The notes: generated from the sequence alone by a model not told the origin. DNA of 64,000 nt from Polytrichum commune (GCA_950295325.1 OX485806.1:2790001-2854000), one strand, 5' to 3'; counted from the first letter of the stretch, positions 36,840 through 49,600 are shown. Numbers and translations: made by a program.

Positions 36840-37865
36840 ATCCAATTATATATTGTTCAAATTATTATCATACTATTGCAAGATAAGTAACAAATCCAAA
36901 TTGTGCCCATAGCCATTTGCCTCATAAGTTTTGGACCTTGTATGAAAGTGAAGGTTCTTGTGCTCACTAAGTGGTCATATAGGTCCCCTTAGTCATGTTG
37001 ACTATCAAGTGTAGAATGGTTAGAACATAACATATTTTGAGCATAGAGTCCAATCTCTTAGAATAATGTCATTTTGATGTTCATTCTTAGATCCATACCT
37101 ATCACATACTACTTAGATACATGTGTCCATATAATTGCTATATTGTTACATGAGTTAAGGTAAGTGGGTCAAATTCAAAATGTCCTCTTAAACGGGCACC
37201 TATTTTTGAGTGGTGTTTGTTTACGTGTTGATCTAAGAACCAATATAAAAAAGACATGTGTTTAATAAGACATGTGTTTAAAAGAGATTGGACTACATGC
37301 TTAATGTGTGTTAACCATTCCAAGCTCACTATTGAACATAATTGGAGGGACCTATATGATCATTTAATGAGGAAAAAAACCTTCACTTTGATTATATATA
37401 TACGAGCTCATAAAATCATGAATAAAGTAGCTAATATTTTACGAGTTGGATTTGCTAAACATCGTGCACTAATTACGTGTTTTGGAGCCTATGAAAAGTG
37501 GGTGCAAAACAAAAAGTGCCCGGCTAAGGCCCACTTACCTTATTGTACACATGCCTAAATCGAACATAGCAATAATATGGACACCTATATTTGAGTGGTG
37601 TTTGCATACATATGGATCTAAGAGTGGACACCAAAAGTACGTGTGTATAAAAGAGATTGGACTATGTGCTCAAAATGTGATAACTGTTCTAGCAATCAAC
37701 ATGATTGAGGGGACCTACAAGGCCACTTGATATGCGCAAGCATGTTTACCTAGATAATAAACAAGAAATTCATATGAAATGTGAAGATTATGAGCCAAAT
37801 GGTTACGAGCATGATTTGGAATTGCTAATCCCATTGCAGTAATTATGTGTTTCATATCCTACCAA
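36840..37865. repeat. Inverted plus tandem copies of the abundant local repeat
   Basis: About 36840-37130 is in reverse orientation, 37200-37545 forward and 37555-37865 forward again. The arms are recognisable by AAAAGAGATTGGACTA (forward) and its reverse AGTCCAATCTCTTA, and by TTCACTTTGATTAT/AGTGAAGGTTCTTG. The organisation matches that at 19.33-20.20 kb, with one extra forward copy. Confidence 0.6.
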
Positions 37866-37868
37866 AAG

Positions 37869-38240
37869 CCCTCACATTATTAGGGTCATGAAACTTAATT
37901 GGTGGCCCCTCTAGAAACGCGCCCTCCTTGTCTACCGTAACACTCTTATTTTATTTTATATATATATATATATATATATACACATTTAAATTTTTTTATG
38001 GGGTGGGGGGGGGGGGGGAGGGAGGTAGCCTCCCCTAACCGCAAATGACCCTTGTAACTTCCATAACCTTCCGCGGTGACACGAGCCTCTATGGATCGGA
38101 ACCCGTCGCACATGGTTACAACGGCTTGCAGGGTTACAAGATACCAAATCTTCTAGTGCTAGGTTGCGAAATCTCACAAATACACTTGGTCACATGGTCC
38201 TCAATGGTTACATGGAACCCCATGGTTACTTCCTTTTAAG
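37869..38240 (+). repeat. Left copy of a ~0.4-kb inverted repeat pair
   Basis: Starts CCCTCACATTATTAGGGTCA and continues through GAAACTTAATTGGTGG, a (TA)n tract at about 37958-37980, a long poly-G tract (about 37999-38017) and GCAAATGACCCTTGTAACTT. The reverse complement of 45390-45785 matches throughout, including the poly-G/poly-C tract. The two copies bracket the P450 pseudogene. Confidence 0.75.
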
Positions 38241-38458
38241 GGTTAAGGTCCAAACACAATCACATGCATTCAAATTTTTTACACTCATTCAATTTTGTAC
38301 GTTTTGCCTCCTTGCAACGCAAGATTAAGGAAAGTCATCGGTTAGAATTGGTAGCGTCATTGCACACAACTACTTAAACGTAAATGATTACAACGATCCA
38401 TGGTCATGCGATCTAGGGTTTAGGTTGGGGCATTTCAGAGTTGCAATCTCGTGGTTTA

Positions 38459-41110
38459 GGGTAGGACACTCCTGGAAGTGTCCTGCAATGAAGACACTGT
38501 TATAAATCTCAAAGCTTGGCTATATGGTGTGACTGCTAATAACATGACCCGCATGCTTGTCAACAAGAGGTTTGTTCACTCGATTCCTCCCAATATGGCA
38601 AATCTGTCATAGGTCCTCCTTTACTCTAGAGAGGTTGCGAGCTCAAAGATTAAGACCTTACAGAACCAGGTAATGGATGTGACTCAGGAGCATGTCATGG
38701 CTTGTAGTAAACGCCCAACCTAACAATTTGTGGAAAGCGGGTGAGGTATGTGTCGGATGTCAACTATAGCCAATGGTTTCGCAACACACGACCATTAGCA
38801 GACATAGCGGTGAGGAGATAACATGGTCATCAAGCACCGGATCATCAAGTAATTTGCAAGTAATTTCTTTCCCTGTTGGCTGCAATGGTCCAGATGTACT
38901 TGGCATCCTTGTGTACATAATTATTTCTTAGACTTCTTGTTGACAATTACTGGCACTGCATCAATCCACTTCGGTCTTGACAACTGGGTGTTTTGCACAG
39001 GTACTTTGGTAATGGAGTAGAGTATGAGGACAAAAAGAAAGGCCTCGAAGCAGCAGTTAATGGTAACATGACCGGGTTTGGTGCATTCATCATCAGCGAC
39101 TACGTGCCATGGTTGAGCTTTGTCATGAAACTGCAAGGTTGGCATTCGGAGTTCGAGGACATTTGCCAATTTATGATTTCATTTCTCAGTGAGATGTGCG
39201 AGTTCGAGAAGCACAGAGAGCAAGCTAAAGTCAGGCTTCAGGAAAATGATGAGGATTATGTACCTGACTTTGTTGATTTATTGTGTACAACCCCCCAAGA
39301 AGATGGAAAGACTCTTCCGGACAATGAAATTCTACAGACTCTAATGGTAAGGATCTGGCCCGACTCATTCTCTCTGCAATCAGCTTCAGTTTGTCTGTGT
39401 TTTGTCTTGTAAATGTAGTTGCAACAGGGCTGGCAACTTAGGCATTCTTAGTACTGCTAGTGCTCCTGAGGACATTTTGAAGAACATGCTGTGTATGTAG
39501 AAGAGAAATCCAATCCAACCATATCTCATTCGTTCACAAACAAAGTAGTAGAATTTGTAGGACAATGGATCATAGGAAATTCCATTAAACAGATATATAT
39601 GCATACTGGGATTGAATTATTTTCAACCATAATGCATAATCATAAGCCATTCTGGATGGAATAAGAAGAGATAACCACTATGTATGTTATCAGTAAGGAG
39701 TCATATATTTATGAAATTATTGAAAGCAGCAATCACAAGACACTTACGATTTGCACACCTCTACTTATTGTTTAGGGGTTCCCACCCTCAAGGGTACACT
39801 AAGTTTGTCCTATTAGTGCACGGGTGAAAAATTAATGTGGAAAATATTAATGCGAGCTAGTCTAATTGCCTAGACATGGTGGAATTAATGTGGGCCCTCA
39901 ATCACCCTATGGACTTCGGACGGGCTTCCAATCAACACTAAACGTATGATCACACAATTGAATGAGAGGGCTTCGTTTTAGGATAGTATTCTAGGACGTT
40001 CCATGATCTCTCATTCATAAACACTCTCCTAAATGAGAATCTATCCTTGGACGTTTCAAATCTATATTCCAGATTGAAGCCTCCCATTCACTTAGGCGAT
40101 CATAAGTTTAGTTTGGGTGTTAGGTTGAGGTACCTTATTAGTTCAAGGACAAAAGTAGAATAAAATAGAATATTCACATGACACATCAACTTAGAGCACT
40201 TAAGGTGGCACACATTGATTTTAAACTTAGAAAGATTTGGCATGAGCTGGAAATTACTGTGGGTTCTATAGAATCGTTGTGGCCCACACTAATAAGACAA
40301 CTTGGTGTAGTTGCTAAACCGCCTCATGTGATCGCTCCCATTTGATGATCAGTTCCAAGAAACTTATGTCCAAGAGTGTACATGACTTATTATCCATGAC
40401 CTTATAATCAGAGGAACCGAAACCAACTCCACGACAATCGAGTGAGGGATGCAAGAACTCATGTTGCACCACGACATCATGAAACGAGCCCAAGATGAGC
40501 TCGACCTCGTGGTGGGAGCGGACCACATTGTGCAAGAATCCGACATCCCAAACCTCCCATATATACTTGCAAGCAATCGTGAAAGAAACCTTCCGACTCC
40601 ACACGGTTGTTGCTTTATTTGGTCCCCGGCAATCCATCCGTGCATCAAACAATGTCCTTGGCTACAAACTTCCGGCCCACACGCAACTCATTCTGAACCT
40701 CTATGCCATTCACCGGGACCCAAGCATTTATGAGAATCCCGACACGTTCAACCGGTTTCTGGGAAGAAGAAGAAGAACTCCGGTCCCTACTAGGGGCCGG
40801 AGTGAATAAAGTGTTTGTTCGTAGGACAACCGCGGCCATACCCCAGGGTAGTGGCGTTGGGTGTAATACTACTTCACTCTGGGAAACCATCATCCGGGCG
40901 TGAACCCGACGTCGGGGTTCGATTCGTATGAGCTCATTCCGTTCAGTGGCGGTTGGCGCATGTGCCCAGCGGCCACGCTTGGCAACTTGTTGGTGTCGTT
41001 GCTTATGGCACAGCTTCGACTGGGATTTACCTGAGGGATGTGATGTTTCCCATGCAGAACGGTGGGAGCACTGGTGATTTTTCACAAGGTCCCTAACATG
41101 TCCAGGGACA
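38459..41110 (+). pseudogene. A-type cytochrome P450 pseudogene (CYP71-clan-like)
   Basis: Three regions survive. About 38459-38569 encodes TANNMTRMLVNKR, ends in a GT donor and joins in frame to exon 39001-39346, which carries RYFGNGVEYEDK, SDYVPWLSF and PDFVDLL. After about 1 kb of intron containing a T1 element, 40390-41110 encodes GTETNSTTIE (I-helix, normally GTDTSSTTIEW), KRAQDELDLVVG, KETFRLH (ExxR), NPDTFN and the haem loop PFSGGWRMC (Cys codon 40963-40965). The gene is dead. The N-terminal anchor is missing, a TGA replaces the I-helix Trp (40443-40445), and frameshifts occur near 40561, between NPDTFN and the haem loop, and after the haem loop near 41030. The final Gly of FxxGxRxCxG is Ala. 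Which P450 family it came from is not resolved. Confidence 0.87.
39811..40312. mobile_element. TIR element, family T1, copy D, in the P450 pseudogene intron
   Basis: It begins TATTAGTGCACGGGTGAAAA and ends TTGTGGCCCACACTAATAAG. Longer than the other copies because about 150 bp (around 39955-40110) of unrelated sequence lies inside. It sits between P450 exon 39001-39346 and the I-helix region, which helps explain the long gap there. Confidence 0.7.
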
Positions 41111-44100
41111 TGTTCATAAAAAAAACATTTCCAGTGGACGGTTTCTTAGAAAATGAACCAGTTTTTGGACGTGTCAATTCACTTTGGATGGGTTCTAAAA
41201 ATAACAAAAAGATTGATAATTTTTTTCAAAAAAAAATTGGTACAGATATCAGTTACATTATTATCATATATGACATGTGAATATAAACATAATGCAATCA
41301 AACCACTAATACCCAATCAAAATATCAATGTTGAAGTGCTTGATTCACTTGCATACATTAATTCATCAACCACAAAATTTAGAATGGGGTGGACTGGAAA
41401 GATGAGAATCGACAACAAAAGACAAATAATTGACGAACATTGAAGGCATAATTTGTCAAGATCCTATTGTTTCCAAGTGCAACCAGTCACATGTCGACAT
41501 CTTTCGTTTTTTTTTTTTTTTTTCTAATTTTTTACCAACATTGTAAGAGACTTATTTATACCTCTTGCGGGACGGGTATTTTCATTTTCAACCCAGTTTT
41601 GGGACGGGTTGTTTTTTCTATAACCTTTCCATGGACGGGTTGGTTTAGAAATTACCGGTTTTGGGACGGGTTGCAATTTTTTTTTTTGCCTTTCAATTCA
41701 AGGTTTTTGGACGTGGACGGGAAAAAAAACTTTGTGAAAAATCAGCCTTGGGTGGGAGGAGAGCTTTAGACTCACCGTGTGCCCTATAATTCCTCTTTCC
41801 TTTGTCGCCCAACCGAGAAAACCAGCTTTGCTTTATGATTGACACAAATTACATATTTGCGATCTTCGGTCATGGCAGTTTTTAAGTGGTATATTGAGTT
41901 CTCAACCTAGATGAGCATCTTGGTGAGTACAGTACACTCAATAGCAAGCTTTTCAGCAAGTTCTTTAAGGTTGAATCATGGTAGATGGATTGAAGGATTT
42001 GTCCAAAGATAGGCCCCACAATGTGTCAACCACTGTCAAGAGTCTGCCATTCGACAATGCTTGTTGTTCATGCATGTGATTGACGACCTTGATTCTTGTA
42101 TTCATTCCTGATGCTAGAATCCTAGGGGGCACGCTCGATTTATGCAGTTGTAGCCCACTTATGATGAATTGAGTTGTGTTGATACAATTGAATGGCCTAG
42201 ATTCAAATACATACTACGCATATCTTTGTTCATTGTTATCATACAGTGAGATATGACAATAATCACCATGTTGGCCTGGTGTTGTCACATAAACAGGGCA
42301 TGGTAATTTGAGAATCCACCACCATGGACAAATTGCCTTATTTGTGGTGGAATTAAAAGGAAATATTGAGGTGTCACTTCTTGACGGGGATATGTTGAAA
42401 GCAATTTCATTAGTGGAATTTCTCTAGGGTAAGATTTTGAGGTGGTGTAGTATTTGATTTGCATAGTTTTGTCTGAGGATGTCAATTATGACTTATCTAA
42501 TCACTCTGATGTTTCTTAGTCAATGGAGGGAGAGGTAGTGTAGTTGAAAATTGGGCAACAAGGATTGGGATGTAAATTGTCAGACACCTAGTGCAACCTA
42601 CGGATAGCAGGTCATGTGTCCGCATTTGGAAGCAGTGTAGGTAGGCGACATAGTACTTTTTTCGTGCAACCCTAGAGATGCTAGAAAGGGTTGGGTTAAA
42701 ATACTATGAAGGTTTCTGGTAGTATTTATATAGCTTGCATCTGGTCACACTATTGGTATGGGATGTGTTAGGAAGCAAAATTCCTAAAAGAGGGAGGGAG
42801 ATTTGCATTATTGAGACTCATTGAAATTGATATAAATAATATTATGAAAATATGCTATGAAATTTGTGTACTTGATACCATAGTTTTGCCTATTGCTTTT
42901 TTTTCAAGATGAATTGTTATACAATTTGGTATTTTAGGTGGGTAATGAAGTGACTTTCATCCTCTAGCACAATATTATAAGTTGTATTACTGGTCCCTTT
43001 TATTTGGTAATATATGGATTTTGTTAAATATCAAGATTGTATGAAGTAGGGGGAATGGGGAGAGGGCTTGGGGCGTCTATAAACTCATCCTTCGTGGATG
43101 AAGGGTCTTCAATGAAAAAAAATCCCCTATAAGATTGAGGGTTGATTCATTCCAATTGGATATCACTAGACTAAGTTGGGGTTTAGGACTCTATTTCTGG
43201 GGTCAAAATGTCTTTAAATAGTCATTTATAAGTCATAATATAATTCACTGCGTTTACACCTTCGCAATGGGTGAGTTAACGCAGACAACATGAATCCCTA
43301 GCCATAGGGAGAGGGGGAATCGAATTTGAAAATGCAAAATTGAGAATGGTTGATAGAATTTTTTTTACAAGGTTTTGTGTTGATAGAGGTTCTTGAACCT
43401 TAGACAACCGACCTCTACAACATGTCCTCTACTGTATGTATCAAAGTGCACCCAATAGGCAATACACTGAAGAGTTACAATATCATTGGGCTTGGGATAT
43501 TTGTTGAGATCATGGTCATTGTTGACACCTTTTTTTTTGTTACAAATTGGCAAAGGCACGCCACTCTCAACCTATTTTGCTATTTCCAAAGGTACAAAAA
43601 AAGAATGGTTTTCAAGTTTGGATAGAGTGGCAATCCCTCTCCCTTTACCTTGTAACTAGGAATCAAAGGACCCGCATGACATCCTTTGCAACGGTGATCC
43701 ACGAGCTTGAGTTTGCTGGGAACTTTTTTGTTGCAATATATGCACAACACATCCAAACGGTCATTCTTTGGAACAATTATGCATTGGACTCTAACATTCA
43801 CCGCCTCCACTGCTCCACACACTTGTTATTGCCCATATTCACACAATACCACACCAATCCTTCATGGGCAAGGGCGGTCAGTAACTTCTTCAAATCATCG
43901 GTTATAGCCATGGTGACAATTGTGGTAAAGGTTGTCACCTTTGTAACTGCAAAGGACTATGTAATCATGTTGGGGGGGGGGGGGACTTGAAAGGTTCTTG
44001 TAGGCACTGCAACTGTGCAGGGCAGAACCTTGATTGCTTGCTTAAGTTTTGTAACCATTGCAGAACCTCCACTAGTAGTTGGAAGATTGTGTCATTCCAA

Positions 44101-45389
44101 ACTTGACCAACCCAACAAGACATTATCAGGGGGTTGTGTTTTTTTCCAAAAGAATTTGAACCTCATGCCGATTACATAAAGAAGGACCCTAAACCCTAAA
44201 TCACCAAGTTCTCCTTGATATTATTAATTTATTGGTTGCACACAAACCAAGGAAACACTTTGGAGTACTTTTAGGGATACAAAATGCAAGGAAAAGACAA
44301 GGAGGTTTTCTTTTGAGAGAAAATTTAATGGACAATACAAGATACGATGAAAGATTGGTTTGATTTTAAAAACATGAATGGAATAAATAAGCACAATTCA
44401 TTTAATACTTAATGGTGTACAAAAATACGATAGGAACATGCATACTTCTTGGAAGGAGAATATGAGGCTGGGTGGTACAATTAGCAAGGTTAGTTGAAAT
44501 AGAAATCCCAGCAGAAGATGCATGCTTAATTCACAATTTCCAAGAAAACAATACACATGAACATTAACAAAATTGGAAGGGTGTTGCAATTAGCAACCTT
44601 GTGCATAATACAAATTCCAAGTGAATATGCCTACATTGCGATTTCCACAACAACAACAACCAATTGCAAAATCCAAAATGAGTGCCCGAGAAAAAAATTA
44701 AATATTGCTAGGGAGGGTGAAAAACTCACATGTGGAAGCAATGCACACTCCATTGACCCTATCAATGGCAAGAGTTGTTGTTCTCCACTCTCCAAAAACA
44801 TGTCTTCTCCTTCTCAAGTATGGCACTCCTATGGATGTCCTATTGGATTTGATGTGTGAAGAAATAGGAAATGAGGATGTTGGAAAATACACATTTCTCT
44901 TGACAATGATGGGTCACCTCCTCCACAAAAGGACACAATCTTTTAAATCCACCACAATGATGTTACGATGTTTCACCGCCCTGAAGCTCCAAACCCTATT
45001 TTTTTTGAGTTTGCTACTTCCCGCCACATGTAACCTTTGCCATGATACAATCTTGGTAACTACTACCACCCACAATGTACATGGCATTGCATAACCACTC
45101 CACATACATCATGGACTTATTAAGAGTTCTAGAAATAACATCAAACATTTGTATACACTTGTAACCACTCAACATATTAAACCATGCAATATAGAACCTC
45201 GCACTAGTCTCAACTATGGAAGGAGCGTAATCCATGTGGGCGTAACTGTCGAAGGATCTTATCTCAGGAGGGCCTAACAATGGATGGAGTATATATACCA
45301 TGGAAGGGGTGTAACCTAACTTGTCAAACGACCTAAACTGTGGAAGAGGCATAACCTAAACTGGGACGTGTGTCCGTAACCGTGAAGCA
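41111..45389. other. Gene-free stretch
   Basis: AT-rich. The 41130-41730 part repeats GGACGGGTT-type words and includes a fragment of the ACCGGTT-rich repeat (about 41455-41580). A poly-G run lies at about 43972. Short frames at 43547-45094 show no domain. GTAACC-rich text at about 45030-45390 leads into the inverted repeat copy. Confidence 0.4.
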
Positions 45390-45785
45390 TCCGTAACCAA
45401 GGGGTTTCATGCAACCGTTGGAGACCACATAACCAAGTATAATTGTGGGATTGTGTAACCTGACGTTGGAAAACTTGGTATCTTATAACCCTACAAGCTA
45501 TTGTAACCATACACAATGGGTTTCGCAAAGGCTCGCGTAAATACAAAAGGTTATGGAGGTTACAAAGGTCATTCGCAGTTTGGGGAGGCCAATGCTCCCC
45601 CCCCCAAAAAAAAAAAAATGGAGCCAACAGCATTATAAATTTTATTAAAAAATGGGAAAGAAGGCCGAAGAGGAAGCCATTTAAAATTTAAATTTAAAAA
45701 AAAAATCACAATAGACAAGGAGGACGTTTCCACAGAGACCAACAATTAAGTTTCATGGCCCAGGTAATGTGAGGGTGCCAGAAAG
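45390..45785 (-). repeat. Right copy of the ~0.4-kb inverted repeat pair
   Basis: Reverse-oriented relative of 37869-38240. It ends AATGTGAGGG, the complement of the CCCTCACATT that opens the left copy. The poly-C/poly-A junction at about 45597-45620 corresponds to the poly-G tract in the left copy. Confidence 0.75.
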
Positions 45786-45896
45786 GAGTGCAGAGAGAAA
45801 AATATCCAAGATACCTTATTTGTATTCAAACGTTAGGCTCCAAGACTATTTAAAATACACCTTTATCTTCAAGAAAGAACTGGATTTCGTAGATTT

Positions 45897-45931
45897 CAGA
45901 TCTCTCTCTCTTCTCTCTCTCGCGCTCGCAG
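45897..45931 (+). promoter_or_regulatory. CT-rich tract upstream of VPS16
   Basis: TCTCTCTCTCTTCTCTCTCT-type pyrimidine tract followed by CGCGCTCGCAG. CT-rich tracts are common in plant core promoters and leaders. Its position, about 0.75 kb before the VPS16 start, fits a promoter or leader role, but this is inference. Confidence 0.35.
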
Positions 45932-46174
45932 AGGAGGTCACCTAATGCCACGCATCCCATGTGCTCTGTTGCAGCACTCGCCACTCACACGCCCGCCATA
46001 GCCACCACTCTCCCATTTCTCCTCCATCCCTTTCCCACTAGCATTCACGCTCCATGGGCACGTGATCCGCCCCGCTTAGGGGCTCCTTAACTTGGAGCTC
46101 CAGCGCACAAAACCTCGGAAAAAGTGGTTCAGTCTGCAGATCAATCACAGCAGGTAGTTTACACAGGGCGGTGA

Positions 46175-46690
46175 TTGGAGTAGGCGCGATCACAATTGCG
46201 GTTGATTCAAAAGGTGCATGTAATGAGAAGCTGGTGAGGAATAGGTGTGGAATGTAGGCGAGGTTCAGAGTGGTGTATGTGAAGAAGAGGAATCTGAGCG
46301 GAAGAGATTAGGGTTCGAGGCTGAGAGAATGCTATGACGATCCCAATTCATTTGAGGTAGATAGCGGTTTACAATTGTGAGCTGTTAAGTAACGGATGTG
46401 GATTGGTTGAGTTTGAGATTGGTGGAATGCGGGAGGAAAGAATTTGAGGGAGGGAGGAGATTAGGGGTTCGGGGGTTTGGAGTTTGCCCTGGCGATTTCA
46501 ATCGCAGCCCAATAGAAAGCGGTTAACTGCTAGAAGATGTTAAGCAACGGGTGCGGATTGGTTGAGATTCAAATTGTTGGAATGTGAGAGGAAAGGAGTT
46601 GACGGAGGGGAGGAGATTGATCAGGGATTCGGGGGGTTTGAGTTTGAGATTGCCATGGCCATCTCAATTGCGGCCGAATGGCAGGCACTT
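46175..46690 (+). repeat. Four-copy tandem leader array that includes the VPS16 start region
   Basis: Units of about 150-166 bp. The last unit carries the real start (ATG 46655, reading MAISIAAEW). The unit before has CTG at 46489 followed by AISIAAQ and TAG (46513-46515). The one before that has ATG at 46334 and a stop at 46358-46360. The oldest, near 46186, reads AITIAVD with no ATG. Shared leader words include GCGGATTGGTTGAG and GGAGGAGATT. Confidence 0.8.
46334..46360 (+). promoter_or_regulatory. Candidate upstream mini-ORF in the VPS16 leader
   Basis: ATG followed by eight sense codons in total and TAG (MTIPIHLR). It arose from a duplicated copy of the true start region. If transcription begins upstream of it, it would be met before the VPS16 start at 46655 and could lower translation. 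Transcript evidence is absent. Confidence 0.35.
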
Positions 46691-49600
46691 TATAATCGGT
46701 ACTATCGGAAGCAGGAGATTTACACAATGTGCTGGAACAGCGTGGACCTGAGCCGGCATAAAGTGGCCTGTGCCAAATTCGGGGGACCGATCGCCATGGT
46801 GCGAGATGAGTCCAAAATGGTGCAGCTGCGTGCGGAATCTGCACGTGCTAAGCTGCTTTTGTTCTCGTCTTCGGGCAAGCTGCTGGCCTCGGTGCCATGG
46901 GATAGACCAGGGGGTCGTCTCATCACCCTTGGATGGACAGAGAAAGAGATTCTGTTATGTGTTGTCCATGATGGGACGATATTTCAGTACAACATCCATG
47001 GGGAGTTGCTGCCACAGCAGCTATCCCTCGGCAAGGAGTGCTGGGACCAAGGGGTAGCTGATTGTATCATCTGGGGGAGTGGACTTGTTGTCATCACTGA
47101 GAAGAACCAGTTATTCAGTATCCCTGATTTGGCAACGCAGACGGTGGTGAAGCTGGCTGATCCTCACCTCGAGGATCCCCCACATTGCCTTGCTGTTATA
47201 GAGCCGCAGTACACACTCTCTGGGAATTTGGAGGTTCTTTTGGCTGTTGGGTCTTCTGTTCTGATGGTGGATGCTGACTCGGTTCAAGACCAGATGGTAT
47301 CATTTGGGCCTATACAGAAGATGACTCTCTCATCAAATGGAAATTTTCTAGCTTGCTTCACGCACGATGGCCGCCTTGTGGTTGCAGTGACTGATTTCTC
47401 CAAAACCCTTTCGGAGTTTACAACAGAGGTCAGAACTGTTTTCCAAATTTACATCACTCCTGATGAGTTAGGTGTGTACATTGAGTGAAGGACGTTTCTC
47501 CAGGTAGACCTCTCAGACATTTTGATGTTCAATAGTTTGAGGTATTTGACGATGTATTTGACATTGACCGTTACACAATTTAACTGGCTATTCAGCATAT
47601 GTCATTAAGAAGGTGTTCTTGAAAAAGGCAATTCATATCAGATCTCAACTTTGATGCAAATCCAGTGAGAGTAATTCTAGTAGTTTAAACACTGTGACTA
47701 ACGACAACAGTTACTGCATTGTTTAGTTCCATGGGTGAAGCAAAAATGATGTGGTGACTTAAGTCTCTATTGTTTTCTTTCTATATCAGTCAGTGCTGCC
47801 TCCGGATCAGCTCGTCTGGTGTGGGGTTGACAGTGTGCTCCTCTACTGGGAAGAAACGTTACTCATGGTGGGGCCCTATGGCGATTCTATCAAGTTTCCA
47901 TACGATGAACCTGTTGTTCTCATACCTGAATGTGATGGTGTTCGGATACTATCCAATACATACATGGAGTTTTTACAGAGGGTGCCAGATTCGACAGTGT
48001 CAATATTCAAAATTGGAAGCACTTCACCAGCAGCTATGCTTTATGATGCTCTTGAGCAATTCGACAAACGTAGTGCTAAGGTAATTGTTGTAATGAATGG
48101 TAGAAACATAATGTGTTCTTACAAACTCATATGTAGTAAAGGTCTTAATGTACAGATTATTTCTTCTAGACGTTCTCATGTTCAATTTGTTTGAATCAAT
48201 TAGCATATCCACTTTTTGCTACATTCTAATTATGTTTCTTTCTGGATCCCCAACAAGTTTTAAGGTTTGAATGCAAGTTGTCTTGATTATGTAGACTGAT
48301 GGTGGTGATGTGCTGTCCAGGCTGATGAGAACATAAGACTTATTGACAATGAACTTGCCAAGGCTGTTGGAGATTGTATTGATGCAGCAGGACATGAGTA
48401 CGACATCTCTCAACAGCGCACGCTACTGAGAGCTGCAGCATATGGCAGGGCGTTTTGCAGGTTGCTTTTTCACTCTGATACTTTGCATGTGCAAAATTAT
48501 CCTTGCTAACTGGTTTGCTTTGAGTTCTCTGTATGGTGATGCTCCTTTGCAATGACATGAAACAAGGTCCATCATATAGAACAAAGAATTTGCCTGTGTA
48601 TCGCAGATCATGCATTTGTTTCTTATTGGCAGGAAATTTGCTCGAGATGACTTCCAGGATATGTGTAGAACTTTGAGAGTGCTGAATGCAGTACGCCAGT
48701 TTGAGATTGGTATACCTCTAAGCATCCAACAGTTCAAGGTGTGGACCAAATATTTTTAACAGTGAGTTGCTCAGTGTATATTATGTTGGTGACTGTGTCT
48801 CAGTCCATTGTGGCGGATCATGGTATATATCTGCTGGTTATAGTTTCTCTCTTTATACAAGTTCAATGTTCATGACTGTCACTTCAAGCATCCATCTGAA
48901 TTCCATGTATATATCTGGACAGGATTTGACAGCACCAGTTCTTATAGCACGACTGGTCAATGCACATCGCCACCTTCTTGCTTTACGCATTTCAGAGTAT
49001 CTAGATTTGAGCAAGGTTTCTTCCTACACTTAATATTACAAGTTCTGAATTCTCATTGACGTTCACTGCTGTTTTTTCCTGATCTTTTTCCAACCTTGAC
49101 CATGATCTATGCTTATTCTTTGATGCCAATCAAGTGAGTGAGAAAAAGGCATTACCATTTGAATGTCTGCCTGAATCTTTCTAGTATTTTGCCATTTTCT
49201 CAAGTGCTGTTATTCAAAAGTATATTTGAGATCATGTGAAATCAACTGATGACAGTTGGCAATTTCTCTTTTGGTGGACAGGAAGTTGTCCTTGTACATT
49301 GGGCATGTACCAAAATCATTGCATCCACTGATGTTCCAGATGCTATTCTCCTGGAAGTTTTGTTGGAAAAGGTGTATATCTCCATTATCATCTACCTCAA
49401 CTCCTTGAATACTCCATAAGGATTGTTCTTTGATGATTTTCACCTCCTTTTGTCTTGTCACTGGTCTTTGTGTCCTCTGCAGTTTTAATTACTGAAGCTG
49501 AAGGCCTTCTTGTGATAACCTCCTTCAGTGAATTTTAGAAGACTCTGATGTTTATGACATCATGCTCTTTATTGCTTCTTCATATATGAGAACCCAGCTG

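Noticed and set aside
40898-40935. GGTTCGATTC as a tRNA B box.
   Set aside because: No matching A box or cloverleaf can be drawn, and the bases encode the GFDSYELIPF segment before the P450 haem loop.
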